A DNA stretch of 64,000 nt from CAVRQM01 sp963838805 (GTDB lineage Bacteria; Pseudomonadota; Alphaproteobacteria; Acetobacterales; Acetobacteraceae): contig CAWISK010000002.1 of NCBI GenBank assembly GCA_963838805.1, positions 248,001-312,000 on the forward strand, given 5' to 3'. Shown piece by piece: positions 8,769 through 18,695 of this stretch (position 1 is the stretch's first letter; each line of letters begins with the position of its first letter). The notes beneath the pieces are model-generated. The model searched no databases and was not told the DNA's origin. It saw nothing but the letters and a program-made list of their open reading frames with translations. The translations under genes and the position numbers were made by a program.

Positions 8769-9616
8769 GACCGTCCTCGCCGAACGTCAGGCGACAGAAG
8801 CCGGGCGCTGGCGCCTCTCGGAGCAGGAGCTGCGCACTCTACCGCGAGCAGGGGCTGGTGCGCCCGCGCGTGCGGCTGGACGCGGACACGGTGGCGGAGA
8901 TGCGCGCGCTGCTCGATCTCACGTTGGACGCCACTCCTGGCCAGCGGCCGGAATCGCTGGTCTGCCCGCATATCGCGGGGATGAACGGCCTCGATGCCGC
9001 GCTGACCGATCGCTGGCTTGCCATCTGCATCCGCCCCGAGATCGTCGATCTGGTGGAGCAGGTGCTGGGGCCGGACATCATCCTGTGGGGCAGCCAGTTG
9101 TTCTGCAAGCCGGCCGGAACGGGGCTGGCCGTGCCCTGGCATCAGGACGGGCATTTCTGGCCGATCCGGCCGCTGGCGACCTGCACCGTCTGGATCGCCA
9201 TCGACGACGTGACGATCGAGAACGGCGCCATGCAATACGTGCCCGGATCGCAGCGCGAGCGCCTGCTGTTCGAGCATGAACCCTCGACCAGCGAGGAGAT
9301 GGCGCTGAACGCGAGCCTGGCGCCGCGCTACCTGGACCTGGACCGTGCGGCCGCGGACGAATTGCCGGCCGGCGGCATGTCACTGCACGACGTGTACCTG
9401 ATCCACGGATCGGAGCCGAACCGCTCGCCACATCGCCGGGCGGGGCTGGTGCTGCGCTTCATGCCGGCCACGTCGCATTTCGACCGCGCATTGGCGCAGG
9501 CCGGATCGAACCTGGTCGATACGCGTCTTGCCGACCGGCCGCTGTTCCTGCTGCGCGGCGAGGACTGGACCGGCAAGACCGGACTGGTCGATCTGCGCCG
9601 TTCGCGCGCGCACTGA
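8761..9616 (+). CDS. Phytanoyl-CoA dioxygenase-like Fe(II)/2OG enzyme, one frameshift
   Basis: A PhyH-family hydroxylase. The iron ligands are seen in VPWHQDGHFW (His-x-Asp) and the distal His in LIHGSEPNRSPHRRAG, with the Arg needed for 2-oxoglutarate in the same stretch. The native N-terminus begins at ATG 8761 (MSETVLAERQATEAGRWRLS) inside the regulator stop. The frame then changes near 8840 to give YREQGLVRPRVRLDADTVAE; without this correction only a spurious start at 8765 exists. Lying between the regulator and a sugar-type ABC importer suggests it acts on the imported compound, which is inference. Length about 285 residues. Confidence 0.82.
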
Positions 9617-9648
9617 ATCCTGCTGCAAGAAACACGAGGGAGCGAAAC

Positions 9649-10632
9649 GTGATCAGCAAAATCCTGGCTGCCGCCCTGCTGGCGGCGGGCTTCTCCGGTG
9701 CCGCCCTGGCAGCGTCGCCCGCGGACAAGGCGAACCAGCGCTATGTCATGGTGGTGCCGATCTCCGGCCATCCGTTCTGGGTGCCGATCCGCAAGGGGGC
9801 GGAGGATGCGGCGAAGCAGCTCGGCGTGAAGTTCGAGTTCACCGGCCCGGTCGAGTTCGACAATCGTGCGCAGCAGCAGCAGATCGAGCAGATCGCGGTG
9901 ACGAAACCGGCCGCCTTCATCGTGGGTGCCTACGATCCCACGGCGAAGGACACGATCGATCGCGTGACCGACCAGGGCATTCCCGTGGTGACGTTCGATT
10001 CCGATTCGCCGGCATCGAAGCGCATCAGCTTCATCGGCCCGAGCCACTACAAGATCGGCACCGAATACGGCCGCGAGATCGTCGAGCTGATCAAGCAGCG
10101 CGGCAAGACATCGGGCAAGATCGGCCTGCTGACCGCGATCGACCAGACCAATCTGCAGGAGCGCATCCGCGGGCTGAAGGATTACCTGAAGGCCAGCGCG
10201 CCGGGCTTCACGGTGGTCGATATCGAGGACAACCGCGGCGACGACCAGCAGACGGCCGAGCGCGCCAAGGCGATGATGACGGCGCATCCCGACATCGACG
10301 GCATCGTGGTCATCAACGCCACGGGTTCGGGCCTGGGCACCGCGATTGCCGAACTGGGTCTGGCCGGCAAGGTTTCGGTGCTGACCTCGGACGTGTTCGA
10401 TCCGATCCTGTGCGCCATCCTGGCCGGGCAGATCCAGTCCACCTCGGCGGTCACGACGTATCTGGAGGGCTATCTCGGCGTGAAGTTCGCCTATGACTAC
10501 GTCAACGGCAATCTCGACAACGTGCCCGGCGCCAAGGTGGGCGTGAGCAAGTTGCCGCCGGTGGTCGATCCCGGCGTGTTCTTCATCGACAAGAGCAACG
10601 CCAAGACCTTCCTGACCAAAGCGTGCCAGTGA
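9649..10632 (+). CDS. Sugar ABC transporter periplasmic binding protein
   Basis: A 327-residue ribose/xylose-type periplasmic binding protein. A cleavable signal (MISKILAAALLAAGFSGAAL) is followed by a first lobe starting YVMVVPISGHPFWVPIRKGA, a hinge region with VVTFDSDSP, and a second lobe with DQTNLQERIRGLKDYL and VVINATGSGLGTAIAEL. GTG 9649 is the start and GAGGGAG lies 8-10 nt upstream. It overlaps the permease gene by a GTGA junction. Substrate class is inferred as a monosaccharide or related polyol. Confidence 0.88.
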   Translation: MISKILAAALLAAGFSGAALAASPADKANQRYVMVVPISGHPFWVPIRKGAEDAAKQLGVKFEFTGPVEFDNRAQQQQIEQIAVTKPAAFIVGAYDPTAKDTIDRVTDQGIPVVTFDSDSPASKRISFIGPSHYKIGTEYGREIVELIKQRGKTSGKIGLLTAIDQTNLQERIRGLKDYLKASAPGFTVVDIEDNRGDDQQTAERAKAMMTAHPDIDGIVVINATGSGLGTAIAELGLAGKVSVLTSDVFDPILCAILAGQIQSTSAVTTYLEGYLGVKFAYDYVNGNLDNVPGAKVGVSKLPPVVDPGVFFIDKSNAKTFLTKACQ

Positions 10633-11635
10633 GCGAGATGACTGCGGACGCGGCGGTGCCGCGTCCGGCGACTGGCGATGCGCGGCGTGCGCTGGCGCGC
10701 CGTGCTGCTGTCGCGCGAGGTTGCGGTTCTGGTTCTGATCGGTCTGACCTGCGTGTTCGCCTCGCTGCTCTCGCCGTATTTCCTGAGCGTGCAGAATCTT
10801 GCGCAACGTGCTGATCGCCTCCTCCGTCGAGCTGGTGGTGGCGGTGGGCGTGGCGATGGTGCTGATCGCCGGCGGCATCGACCTGTCCGTGGGGTCGGTG
10901 GTGGGCATGAGCGCCATCGCCCTGGCGCTGCTGCTGAACGACGGCTTCGGCGTGGGCGCGGCTGTGGCGGCAGCATTCGGTGCCGGGCTTGCGACGGGGC
11001 TGCTCAACGGCGTGCTGATCTCCTATGCCGGGCTGAACCCGCTGATCACGACGCTCGGCACCATGACGATCGGCCGCAGCGTCGTGTTCATCCTGTCCGG
11101 CGGCTACGCGCTGTCGGCCATCCCGCCCGGGCTGAAGCACATGTTCAATGCCGAGGCCGTGCTGGCGATGCCCAATCTCGTCTGGTACTCGCTCGGGCTG
11201 TGCGTGATCGCGGACCAGTTCATGCGCCGCAATGTCTGGCTGCGGAAGTTCTACTTCCTGGGCGGCGGCGAAATGGCGGCGCTGCGTGCCGGGATCGCCA
11301 CGCGGCGGCTCAAGCTCGCGGCCTATGTGATCTCGGCCCTGCTCGCGAGCTTCGCCGCGGTGATGACGGTCGGGCGCATGGGCAGCGCCTTTCCCAATAC
11401 CGGCACCGGGCTGGAACTGCGGGTGATCACGGCGGTCGTCGTGGGCGGCTGCTCGATCTACGGCGGCCGGGGCACCGTGCTGGGGGCCGCACTCGGCGTG
11501 CTGCTGCTCAATCTGGTGAGCAACGTGCTGGTGATCCTGTCGCTGTCCGTCTATTGGCAGGGGGTCGCGGCCGGTGCCGTGCTGATCCTGGCGATCCTGA
11601 CCGACATGGCGAGCAGGCGGGGGCAGGGACGATGA
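10629..11635 (+). CDS. Sugar ABC transporter permease (RbsC-like), two frameshifts
   Basis: BPD_transp_2 family inner-membrane permease. The N-terminus (GTG 10629, overlapping the previous TGA) reads MSEMTADAAVPRPATGDARR. The frame changes near 10705 into VLLSREVAVLVLIGLTCVFA, and again near 10800 after SVQNL into RNVLIASSVELVVAVGVAMV. The remaining frame is intact to 11635, with the hallmark IAGGIDLSVGSVVG and LNPLITTLGTM. About eight to ten helices, normal length of about 335 residues. It ends in an ATGA overlap with the ATPase gene. The shifts look like sequencing indels. Confidence 0.82.
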
Positions 11636-12390
11636 GTGCCTCCGCGCCGCCGCTGCTGGAAATGCGCGGCATCTCCAAGCGTTTCGGTGCCGTGACCGCA
11701 TTGCAAGAGGTCGATTTCGAGCTGCACGAGCACGAGATACTGGCGCTGCTGGGCGACAACGGCGCGGGCAAGTCCACGCTGGTGAAGATCATCTCCGGCT
11801 ATTACCGTGCCGACGAGGGGGAGTTCCGGCTGGGCGGCGAACCCGCGAGCTTCGCAGATCCGCATCAGGCGCGCGCGGCGGGGATCGAGACGATCTATCA
11901 GGACCTGGCGCTGTTCGACAATCTCGACGTGGCGGCCAACGTCTTTGCGGGCAGCGAGACGGTGGGCGGCGGTTGGCGGCGATGGCTGGGGTTCGTGGAC
12001 CGTCCCGCGATGATGCGCCGTGCCGCGGCCGTGGTGTCGGACATGGCGGTGGCGATCCCGCGCACCGACATTCCCGTGCAGTCCTTCTCCGGCGGCCAGC
12101 GGCAATGCGTGGCGATCGGGCGAGCCGTGATGTGGGGCCGGCGGGTGCTGATCATGGACGAGCCGACCGCAGCACTTGGCGTGCGCGAGACCGCGCGCGT
12201 GCTCGATCTGATCCGCACGCTGTCACGGCGCGGGCTTTCGGTCATCCTGATCATGCACAACATCGAGCATGTGATGCAGGTGGCAAGCCGGGCCATCGTG
12301 CTGCGGCATGGCCAGCGCCGGGGCACGGTGGCGATCGCCGGGCCGCACGACCGGGCCGCCCATGACGAGATCATCAGGATGCTGATGTAA
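11632..12390 (+). CDS. Sugar ABC transporter ATP-binding protein, single domain
   Basis: Walker A is LLGDNGAGKSTLVK (residues 38-45), the Q-loop lies in ETIYQDLALFDNL, the signature is SFSGGQRQ, Walker B is VLIMDEPTAALG, and the H-loop is IMHNIEHV. At 252 residues it is a single-nucleotide-binding-domain protein, unlike RbsA, which is a tandem fusion; it therefore probably works as a homodimer with the RbsC-like permease. ATG 11632 overlaps the permease stop. Last gene of the operon, with a hairpin directly after its stop. Confidence 0.9.
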   Translation: MSASAPPLLEMRGISKRFGAVTALQEVDFELHEHEILALLGDNGAGKSTLVKIISGYYRADEGEFRLGGEPASFADPHQARAAGIETIYQDLALFDNLDVAANVFAGSETVGGGWRRWLGFVDRPAMMRRAAAVVSDMAVAIPRTDIPVQSFSGGQRQCVAIGRAVMWGRRVLIMDEPTAALGVRETARVLDLIRTLSRRGLSVILIMHNIEHVMQVASRAIVLRHGQRRGTVAIAGPHDRAAHDEIIRMLM

Positions 12391-12407
12391 GGCGCGTCCG
12401 CGCGCCT
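12390..12407 (+). terminator. Terminator hairpin after sugar ABC operon
   Basis: AGGCGCG (12390-12396) pairs perfectly with CGCGCCT (12401-12407) around loop TCCG, starting at the last base of the ATPase stop codon. It is followed by CTTGCATT, a weak tail. Confidence 0.6.
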
Positions 12408-12444
12408 CTTGCATTCTGGACCGCCCGGTTCCATATCGCCGGAC

Positions 12445-13065
12445 ATGGACCAGAGGCACCCCGAGCCGTCCTGCGATCGTCCCGGCCCCGGCCGGCCGCG
12501 GGAGTTCGAGATCGAGGAGGCCGTGCAGGACGCCATCGAGGCGTTCCGGGCACACGGCTATCACGGAACCTCGGTGCAGGATCTGATGAAGGGCACCGGC
12601 CTTGCCCGCGGCAGCCTGTACAAGGCGTTCGGCGACAAGCGCTCGCTGTTTCTCGCGGCACTCGACCACTACACGACGGCATCGCTGCGGCGCATCGGCG
12701 AGACGTTGCAGCGTCCCGGCTCGGCGCGCGCGGCGATCCGCGAGACGCTGATGGCCTATGCGAAGCGTGCCGCCGACAGCCAGTATCGCGGCTGCCTCGT
12801 CACCGTCGCGGCCATGGAGCTGATGCCGCAGGATGCGGAGGTCACGGCGATGGTGACGCGCATGTTCCAGCGCATCCAGGATCTGTTCGCGGCGACCGTC
12901 ATCCGCGGCCAGCTCGCCGGCGAGATCGCGCGCGACCGGGATGAGCGGGCGATCGCCCGGATGCTGCTCTGCACGATCCAGGGTCTGCGCATCCTGGGAA
13001 AGGCCCAGCCCAGCGAGGCCGACGTCACCAGCATCATCGACCTGGCGCTGCGAGTGCTGGACTAA
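12445..13065 (+). CDS. TetR/AcrR-family transcriptional regulator
   Basis: The N-terminal HTH (GRPREFEIEEAVQDAIEAFR, HGYHGTSVQDLM, GLARGSLYKAFGDKRSLFLA) is typical of TetR. The C-terminal half (AADSQYRGCLVTVAAMEL) matches the TetR_C_16/YcdC-like ligand domain. About 206 residues from ATG 12445; a TTG at 12409 is a poorer start. Weak promoter elements (TTGCAT at 12409, CATATC at 12432, spacing 17) would put transcription start on the ATG. It sits 47 bp upstream of an MFS pump and most likely represses it. Confidence 0.88.
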   Translation: MDQRHPEPSCDRPGPGRPREFEIEEAVQDAIEAFRAHGYHGTSVQDLMKGTGLARGSLYKAFGDKRSLFLAALDHYTTASLRRIGETLQRPGSARAAIRETLMAYAKRAADSQYRGCLVTVAAMELMPQDAEVTAMVTRMFQRIQDLFAATVIRGQLAGEIARDRDERAIARMLLCTIQGLRILGKAQPSEADVTSIIDLALRVLD

Positions 13066-13077
13066 GCGCGTGCCCAA

Positions 13078-13089
13078 TTCGGAACCGAA
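13078..13089. promoter_or_regulatory. Candidate TetR operator before MFS gene
   Basis: TTCGG-AA-CCGAA forms two 5-bp inverted arms in the 47-bp gap between the TetR gene and the MFS gene, about 24 nt before the MFS start. The position suits a repressor site, but the palindrome is short and could be chance. Confidence 0.3.
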
Positions 13090-13112
13090 CAGTCAATAAA
13101 GGCAGGACGATC

Positions 13113-14770
13113 ATGACCGCACCCACCGCACTGGCGGAGGCCGCAATTCGCGACACGCACGACCCGCGGCGCTGGGCGGCGCTGGTGGTGCTGCTCACCG
13201 GCGCGTTTCTGTCGCCGCTCGACTTCTTCATCGTCAACGTGGCGATGCCCTCCATCGCCGGCGAGCTGCACGCCGCCCAAGGGCAGGTGCAACTCGTGAT
13301 CTCCGCCTATGCCGTGGCCTATGCCGTCTGTCTCATCACCGGCGGAAGGCTGGGCGACCTGTTCGGCCGCAAGCGGGTGTTTCTGGTGGGCCTCGTGGGC
13401 TTCGCGTCGTCCTCCGCCCTGTGTGGCCTGGCGTGGTCCCCCACCTCGCTGATCGTGGGCCGGGTGGTGCAGGGGATGGCGGCGGCGGCCCTGGCACCGC
13501 AGGCACTGGCCTCGATCCACGCGCTGTTCCCCGCGCATGAGCGCGGGCGCGCGCTCGGCATCTATGGCGTCATGCTCGGGCTGGCGGCGGCGGCGGGGCA
13601 GCTTCTGGGCGGCGTGCTGGTGGCGGCCGATCCGGGGGGACTGGGATGGCGCGTGATCTTCCTGATCAACCTGCCGGTGACGCTGATCACCTTCGTCGCC
13701 GCCATTCCGCTGCTGCGCGACACGCGCGACGAGCGGCGGCCGCGGCTGGATTGGGCGGCGTGTTGCTGTCGGCGGCGGCGCTCGCGTGTTTCGTGCTGCC
13801 GCTGATCGAAGGGCGCGCGCGGGGCTGGCCGTGGTGGACGCTCGCGATGCTGGCCGTCTCCCCGATGCTGGCGCTGGCCTTCCGGCGTCACGAGGTGCGG
13901 CTGGCGCGGGCCGGCGGCGATCCGCTGGTGGCTGTCGAGATCTTCCGGCGGCCCGGCATGCTGCGCGGCCTGGGCGCGATCCTGACCCTGTACCTGCTGT
14001 CCGCGTTCTTTCTGACCTTCGCCATCTATCTCCAGGACGGGCTTGGCTTCAGCCCGCTGGCGTCGGGTCTGGAAATCGTGCCGTTCTCGATGGGGTTTCT
14101 CGCGGGATCGTCGGCCAGCGCCTCGCTCGGCCGCTGGGCAGGCCGCGCCGCCTCTTCGCTCGGCTTCCTGATATCGGCGGGCGGGCTGCTCGGCCTGGCG
14201 GGTCTGGTCGCGTTCAGCGCGCCGCCTGCGCCGCCCGCGCCTGTGCCGCTGGCACTCGTCCTGGGCCTGGTCGGGTTCGGCATGGGCACGGCCATTCCCA
14301 CGATGGTCCGTGTGGTGGTCGAGCGCGTGGAGCCGCGCCACGCGGGTCTCGTGGGCGGTCTGGTCAATTCGACGCTGCAAGTGAGTGCCGCGATCGGCGT
14401 GGCGGCTCTGGGCGGGTTGTTCTACGCCGTGGTCGGCTCGCGGATCGGGGCGCGAGCCCTGGCGGACGGCTTCGCCGCGACGATGCTGGCGGTCGCGCTA
14501 TGCCACCTGGTCGGTGCGGTTCTGGCTGCGGGTCTCAGCCAGGCCCGGCGCCGCCCGGCATCCGCGCTGGCGTTGCCCGCCGCGCAGTCGCGCGCTCTGC
14601 CCCGCCGCAGCACCGGAATAGCCGGGGCGGGATGGCAGCGGCGTACCGCCGCCGCTACCATCGCGGCCCATGCGTCCCCGCGTCGCCATCGTCCTGCCGC
14701 CGCGCGAATCCTTCTCGCCCGACGCCTCGGGAGCGATCGGCCTGCTGGTGCATCGCCTCGCTCTCCATGA
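13113..14770 (+). CDS. MFS multidrug efflux transporter, frameshifted
   Basis: Drug:H+ antiporter of the DHA2 kind. The first half (RRWAALVVLLTGAFLSPLDF, GGRLGDLFGRKRVFLVGLVG, the MFS loop 2-3 motif) is read from ATG 13113, with GGCAGGA upstream. Near 13755, after RPRLDWAA, the frame changes to GGVLLSAAALACFVLPLIEG and continues through the second half. The last helix (MLAVALCHLVGAVLAAGLSQ) ends near 14545. The uncorrected frame then runs to 14770, 100 bp into the next gene, so the real stop is probably earlier (a TAG in another frame lies at about 14619-14621). Probably controlled by the preceding TetR. Confidence 0.8.
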
Positions 14771-15766
14771 CGGCGAGTTCGAGCCGGTGGTGGTGGGCAG
14801 CCCGGTGGCGCTGCCATTCCCCGGCGTGACGTTCGCGCCTGCCGCGTCCCCTTGGCGTCCGGCGTCGCTGGCGATCCGCTACGCCGCCGGCGTCGCGGAC
14901 GTGCTGCGGCGCAGCCGGCCGGCGCTGGTCGAGGTGCATAACCGGCCAGAGGTGGCGCTGGCGCTGACCCGGCTCGGTCTGCCGGTCGCATTGTTCCTGC
15001 ACAACGACCCGAACGGAATGCGGCGGTTTCGCACAGGGGCCAGTCGCGCGCGCGCCGCGGCGCGGCTGGCCCGGGTGGTCGTGGTCTCGGCGCTGGCTGC
15101 GCGACCGCCTGGGGCTCGCGCAGGCGGCGGTGCTGCCCAATTGCATCGACCTCGCCACCCTGCCGGCCCCGGCCAAACCGCGCGAGCGGCTGATCCTGTT
15201 CGCCGGACGGGTGGTGGCCGACAAGGGCGCGGATGCGTTTGTCGCCGCCTGCGCCCGCGCAGCTGCCTGAGCTGCCCGGCTGGCGGGCGGAGATGCTGGG
15301 CGCCGACCGGTTCGGGGCGGACAGCCCCGAGACGCCGTTCCTGCGTGCCCTGCGCCCGCGCGCGGAGGCGGCCGGCATCGCCATGCAAGGCTGGCAGCCG
15401 CACGCAGCCGTGCTGCAAGCGATGGCGCGAGCGGCCATCGTCATCGTGCCGAGCCGCTGGCCCGAGCCGTTCGGCATGACGGCGCTGGAGGCGGCGGCGA
15501 GCGGGGCGGCGGTGCTCTATTCCCCGCGCGGGGGCTTGCCGGAGGTCATGGGCGATGCAGGGGTCGCGATCGACCCGGACGATCCGGGCGGGATGGCGGA
15601 GACGCTGATCGCCGTGGCCCGCGACCAGGGGCGGCTGGAGGCGCTGGGCCGAGCCGGGCGGGAGCGTGCCCGTGTGTTCGACCTCGGCCCGGCCGCGGCG
15701 CGGCTGGACGCGCTGCGCTGGGACATGCTGCGCGCATGGCCTCGCCCCGCGGCCGACCCTATATGA
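14670..15766 (+). CDS. Group 1 (GT4) glycosyltransferase, two frameshifts
   Basis: GT-B fold: the N-terminal part MRPRVAIVLPPRESFSPDAS leads to VALFLHNDPNGMRRF. The C-terminal part has LILFAGRVVADKGADAF and the donor-binding SRWPEPFGMTALEAAASGAA with the E-x7-E motif. The frame changes near 15095 (after VVVVSA, into WLRDRLGLAQAAVLPNCIDL) and near 15265 (after CARAAA). About 365 residues when joined, normal for GT4. Cytoplasmic or membrane-associated; the sugar and acceptor cannot be told. It overlaps the uncorrected tail of the MFS gene. Confidence 0.8.
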
Positions 15767-15792
15767 GGCGGCCTGAGGAGCGGAGGCGAGCG

Positions 15793-16773
15793 ATGGACGG
15801 AACGGCAGGTGCGGATCTGGTGCCGGTGACGGTGCTGACGGGCTATCTGGGGGCGGGCAAGACCACGCTGCTGAACCGTATCCTGTCGGAGGATCACGGG
15901 CACCGTTACGCGGTCATCATCAACGAATTCGGCGAGCTGGGCGTGGACGGCGACCTTGTGGTGGACGCCGACGAGGAAGTGTTCGAGATGAACAACGGCT
16001 GCGTCTGCTGCACCGTGCGCGGCGACCTGATCCGGATTCTCGGCGGGCTGATGAAGCGGCGTGGCAAGTTCGACGGCATCATCGTCGAGACAACCGGCCT
16101 CGCCAATCCGGCCCCCGTGGCGCAGACCTTCTTCGTCGATGACACGGTGCGGGCCAAGACGCGGCTCGATGCCATCGTCACCGTGGTCGATGCGAAGCAT
16201 GTCACCGAACGGCTGGCCGACAGCCCCGAGGCGCAGGAGCAGATCGCCTTCGCCGACGTGATCGTGCTGAACAAGACCGATCTGGTGACGCCCGAAGAAT
16301 TGGCGTCGGTCGAGGCGCGGCTGCGGCAGATCAACCGCTTCGCCGCCATCCATAAGGCGCAGCGCGGCGATGTGCCGGTGAGCGAATTGCTGGGGCAGGG
16401 CGCGTTCGACCTGGAGCGGGTGCTGGCGCGCGTGCCGGACTTCCTGGAAAGCGACGCGCACGATCACGATGGCGATGTCGTCAGCATGAGTTTCGAGGCG
16501 AAGCGCCCCATCGACCCGGAGAAGTTCAATGCCTGGATCGGCCAGTTGCTGGCCGAGCGCGGCGGCGACATGCTGCGCACCAAGGGCATTCTTGCCTATG
16601 CGGGCGACGAGCGGCGCTTCGCTTTCCAGGCGGTGCACATGATGGCGGACGGTGCCTTTATCGGACCCTGGCCCGATGGCGAGGAGCGCGTCAGCCGCAT
16701 CGTGTTCATCGGCCGCAACCTGAACCGCCCGCAATTGCGGCGCGGCTTCGAGGCCTGCCAGGTCGCGGCGTGA
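15793..16773 (+). CDS. COG0523/CobW-family GTP-binding metallochaperone
   Basis: G3E GTPase with P-loop GYLGAGKT (residues 17-24), the metal-binding GCVCC (residues 69-73), VETTGLANPAPV, and VLNKTDLV for guanine recognition. A short His-rich segment (SDAHDHDGDV) precedes the C-terminal CobW_C domain. The family delivers Zn or other metals to client proteins. ATG 15793 has GGAGGCG just upstream. It overlaps the following WD40 gene by GTGA, so the two are co-translated. I see no cobalamin genes, which favours a zinc-type role. Confidence 0.88.
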   Translation: MDGTAGADLVPVTVLTGYLGAGKTTLLNRILSEDHGHRYAVIINEFGELGVDGDLVVDADEEVFEMNNGCVCCTVRGDLIRILGGLMKRRGKFDGIIVETTGLANPAPVAQTFFVDDTVRAKTRLDAIVTVVDAKHVTERLADSPEAQEQIAFADVIVLNKTDLVTPEELASVEARLRQINRFAAIHKAQRGDVPVSELLGQGAFDLERVLARVPDFLESDAHDHDGDVVSMSFEAKRPIDPEKFNAWIGQLLAERGGDMLRTKGILAYAGDERRFAFQAVHMMADGAFIGPWPDGEERVSRIVFIGRNLNRPQLRRGFEACQVAA

Positions 16774-17813
16774 GTGCCACCATCACCCCGGATCATCTGC
16801 TGGAGACGCGCGGGCGCAGCGCCACGCTCGATGCGTTCGTGGTCGGCTGTGCCTTCGATCGCGACGGTCGCCGCGCGGCCTTCGCCCTGGGCGATGGCAC
16901 GCTGCGACTGACCGGACGCGGGAGCGACGCCTGGCAGACGGTCGCGGCACATGACGGCGCGGCGCTCGCGTTGTGCGGCGATGGCGGGGACGGGTTTCTT
17001 TCCGGCGGCGATGACGGCAGGCTCGTGCGGGTGGGCGCCGATGCCTCCGTTTCGGTGCTGGCCGAGTACGGCATGAAATGGGTCGAGCACGTCGCGAGCT
17101 TCGCCGACGGCAAGCAACGCCTGCTGGCCTGCGCGGTGGGCAAGCAGGTCCATCTGTTCGACGGCGCGGGAGCGGCGCAGAAATCGCTGGCGCACCCGTC
17201 GAGCGTGACCGGCATCGCCTTCGACGCGCGCGGCAAGCGCATTGCCGCCAGTCATTACGGTGGCGCCAGCCTGTGGTTCGTCGCCTCCAAGAGCGACAAT
17301 CCACGCCTGCTGGAATGGAAGGGCAGCCATACCGGCATCGTCATCAGCCCCGATGGCGACGTGGTGGTGACGGCGATGCAGGAGAACGCGCTGCATGGCT
17401 GGCGGCTATCGGACGGGCAGCATATGCGCATGTCCGGCTATCCGGCGAAAACGGCGTCGATGAGCTTCTCGCGCGGCGGCAAATGGCTCGCCACCTCGGG
17501 GGCGGAATCGGTCGTGCTGTGGCCGTTCACGGGCGGCGGACCGATGGGCAAGGCGCCCAGCGAACTCGCGGGCGGCGGCAGCGTGCTGTGCAGCGCGGTC
17601 GCCTGCCACCCGCAGCATGAGGCGGTGGCCGCGGGCTTCGCGGATGGCATGGTGGTGCTGGTGGACATCGCGAGCGATCGCATCCTGCCGGTCGTGGGGC
17701 CAGGGCGCGGCGCGGTCTCGGCCCTGGCCTGGAGCGGCGACGGTTCGCTGCTGGCGCTCGGCACCGAAAGCGGATTCGCAGCACTGGTCGATTTCTCGGA
17801 ACGGAAGGGCTGA
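16770..17813 (+). CDS. WD40-repeat protein partnered with COG0523 GTPase
   Basis: The 347-residue protein consists of WD40-like blades, for example VVGCAFDRDGRRAAFALGDG, SGGDDGRLVRV, VTGIAFDARGKRIAASHYGG, HTGIVISPDGDVVVTAMQEN and ALAWSGDGSLLALGTESG. No signal peptide, so a cytoplasmic beta-propeller. GTG 16770 overlaps the COG0523 stop, a tight and recurrent pairing in alphaproteobacteria. A scaffold or metal-delivery partner role is inference; no function has been established that I know of. Confidence 0.82.
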   Translation: MSATITPDHLLETRGRSATLDAFVVGCAFDRDGRRAAFALGDGTLRLTGRGSDAWQTVAAHDGAALALCGDGGDGFLSGGDDGRLVRVGADASVSVLAEYGMKWVEHVASFADGKQRLLACAVGKQVHLFDGAGAAQKSLAHPSSVTGIAFDARGKRIAASHYGGASLWFVASKSDNPRLLEWKGSHTGIVISPDGDVVVTAMQENALHGWRLSDGQHMRMSGYPAKTASMSFSRGGKWLATSGAESVVLWPFTGGGPMGKAPSELAGGGSVLCSAVACHPQHEAVAAGFADGMVVLVDIASDRILPVVGPGRGAVSALAWSGDGSLLALGTESGFAALVDFSERKG

Positions 17814-17816
17814 GGC

Positions 17817-18645
17817 GTGGAGCTGATCACGATTCAGGGAATGCGGATGCCCAAGCTCGGCCTCGGCACCTGGAGGCTGCGCGGTGCCGAGGGCACGCGG
17901 GCGATGGTGAGTGCGCTGGAGATGGGCTATCGCCACATCGACACGGCGCGCATGTACGACAACGAGGAGGCGGTGGGCGAGGCGCTGGCCAGCGTGTCCG
18001 TCCCGCGCGGCGATATCCATGTGACGAGCAAGGTCTGGTACTCCGAGCTTGCGCCCGACGCGGTGGAGCGCGCGGTGCATGCGAGCCTGCGCGCCCTGCG
18101 GACCGAGTATGTCGATCTCTACATGATCCATTGGCCGACGCGGGACATGGACCTTGCGGCGTCGCTCGGCGCGTTGCTGCGGCTGCGCGAGCAGGGGAAG
18201 GTGCGGGCGATCGGCGTTTCCAATTTCACCGTGGCCCTGCTGCGCGAGGCGGTGGAGCGGATCGGCGCGCCGATCGCCTGCAATCAGGTCGAGTATCATG
18301 TGGGGCTGGGGCAGGGGCCGGTGCTGGGCTATGCGCGGGCGCACGACATGGCGGTGGCGGCCTACCGGCCCTTGGGCGGTGGAAAGCTGGGCGACAACGC
18401 GACGCTGCAGGGCATCGCCCGCAAGCACGGCGTTTCGGCGTCGCAAGTCGCGCTGAAATGGCTGCTGGACCAGCCTGGCGTCGCGGCGATCCCGAAGGCG
18501 GCGCGGCCGGAGAGCCAGCGCGCCAATCTCGATGCGCTGAAACTCGTGCTGGACGACGAGGATCGCGCGGCAATCGCGGCCGCTGCCGAAGAACGGGCGG
18601 ATGGTCGATCCCGCATGGGCGCCGGAGTGGGATCCGGCCGGATAG
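17817..18645 (+). CDS. Aldo/keto reductase, frameshift near C-terminus
   Basis: NADPH-dependent TIM-barrel reductase of the 2,5-diketo-D-gluconate reductase type. Catalytic Asp and Tyr lie in GYRHIDTARMYDNEEAVGEA (about residues 40-59), Lys in VTSKVWY and His in MIHWP; the cofactor end has AIPKAARPES. Near 18580 the frame changes so that the native tail reads LPKNGRMVDPAWAPEWDP and stops at 18643-18645; uncorrected it runs to 18812. GTG 17817 starts 3 bp after the WD40 gene, so it belongs to the same operon. Confidence 0.82.
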
Positions 18646-18695
18646 CGAAGTGCGGCGATGCTGATCGCGCCCAGGGCGGCGTTCGTGCCCGCGGG

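Noticed and set aside
12409..12437. Strong promoter for the TetR gene
   Set aside because: TTGCAT and CATATC each match only half of the consensus; kept as a weak suggestion within the gene entry.
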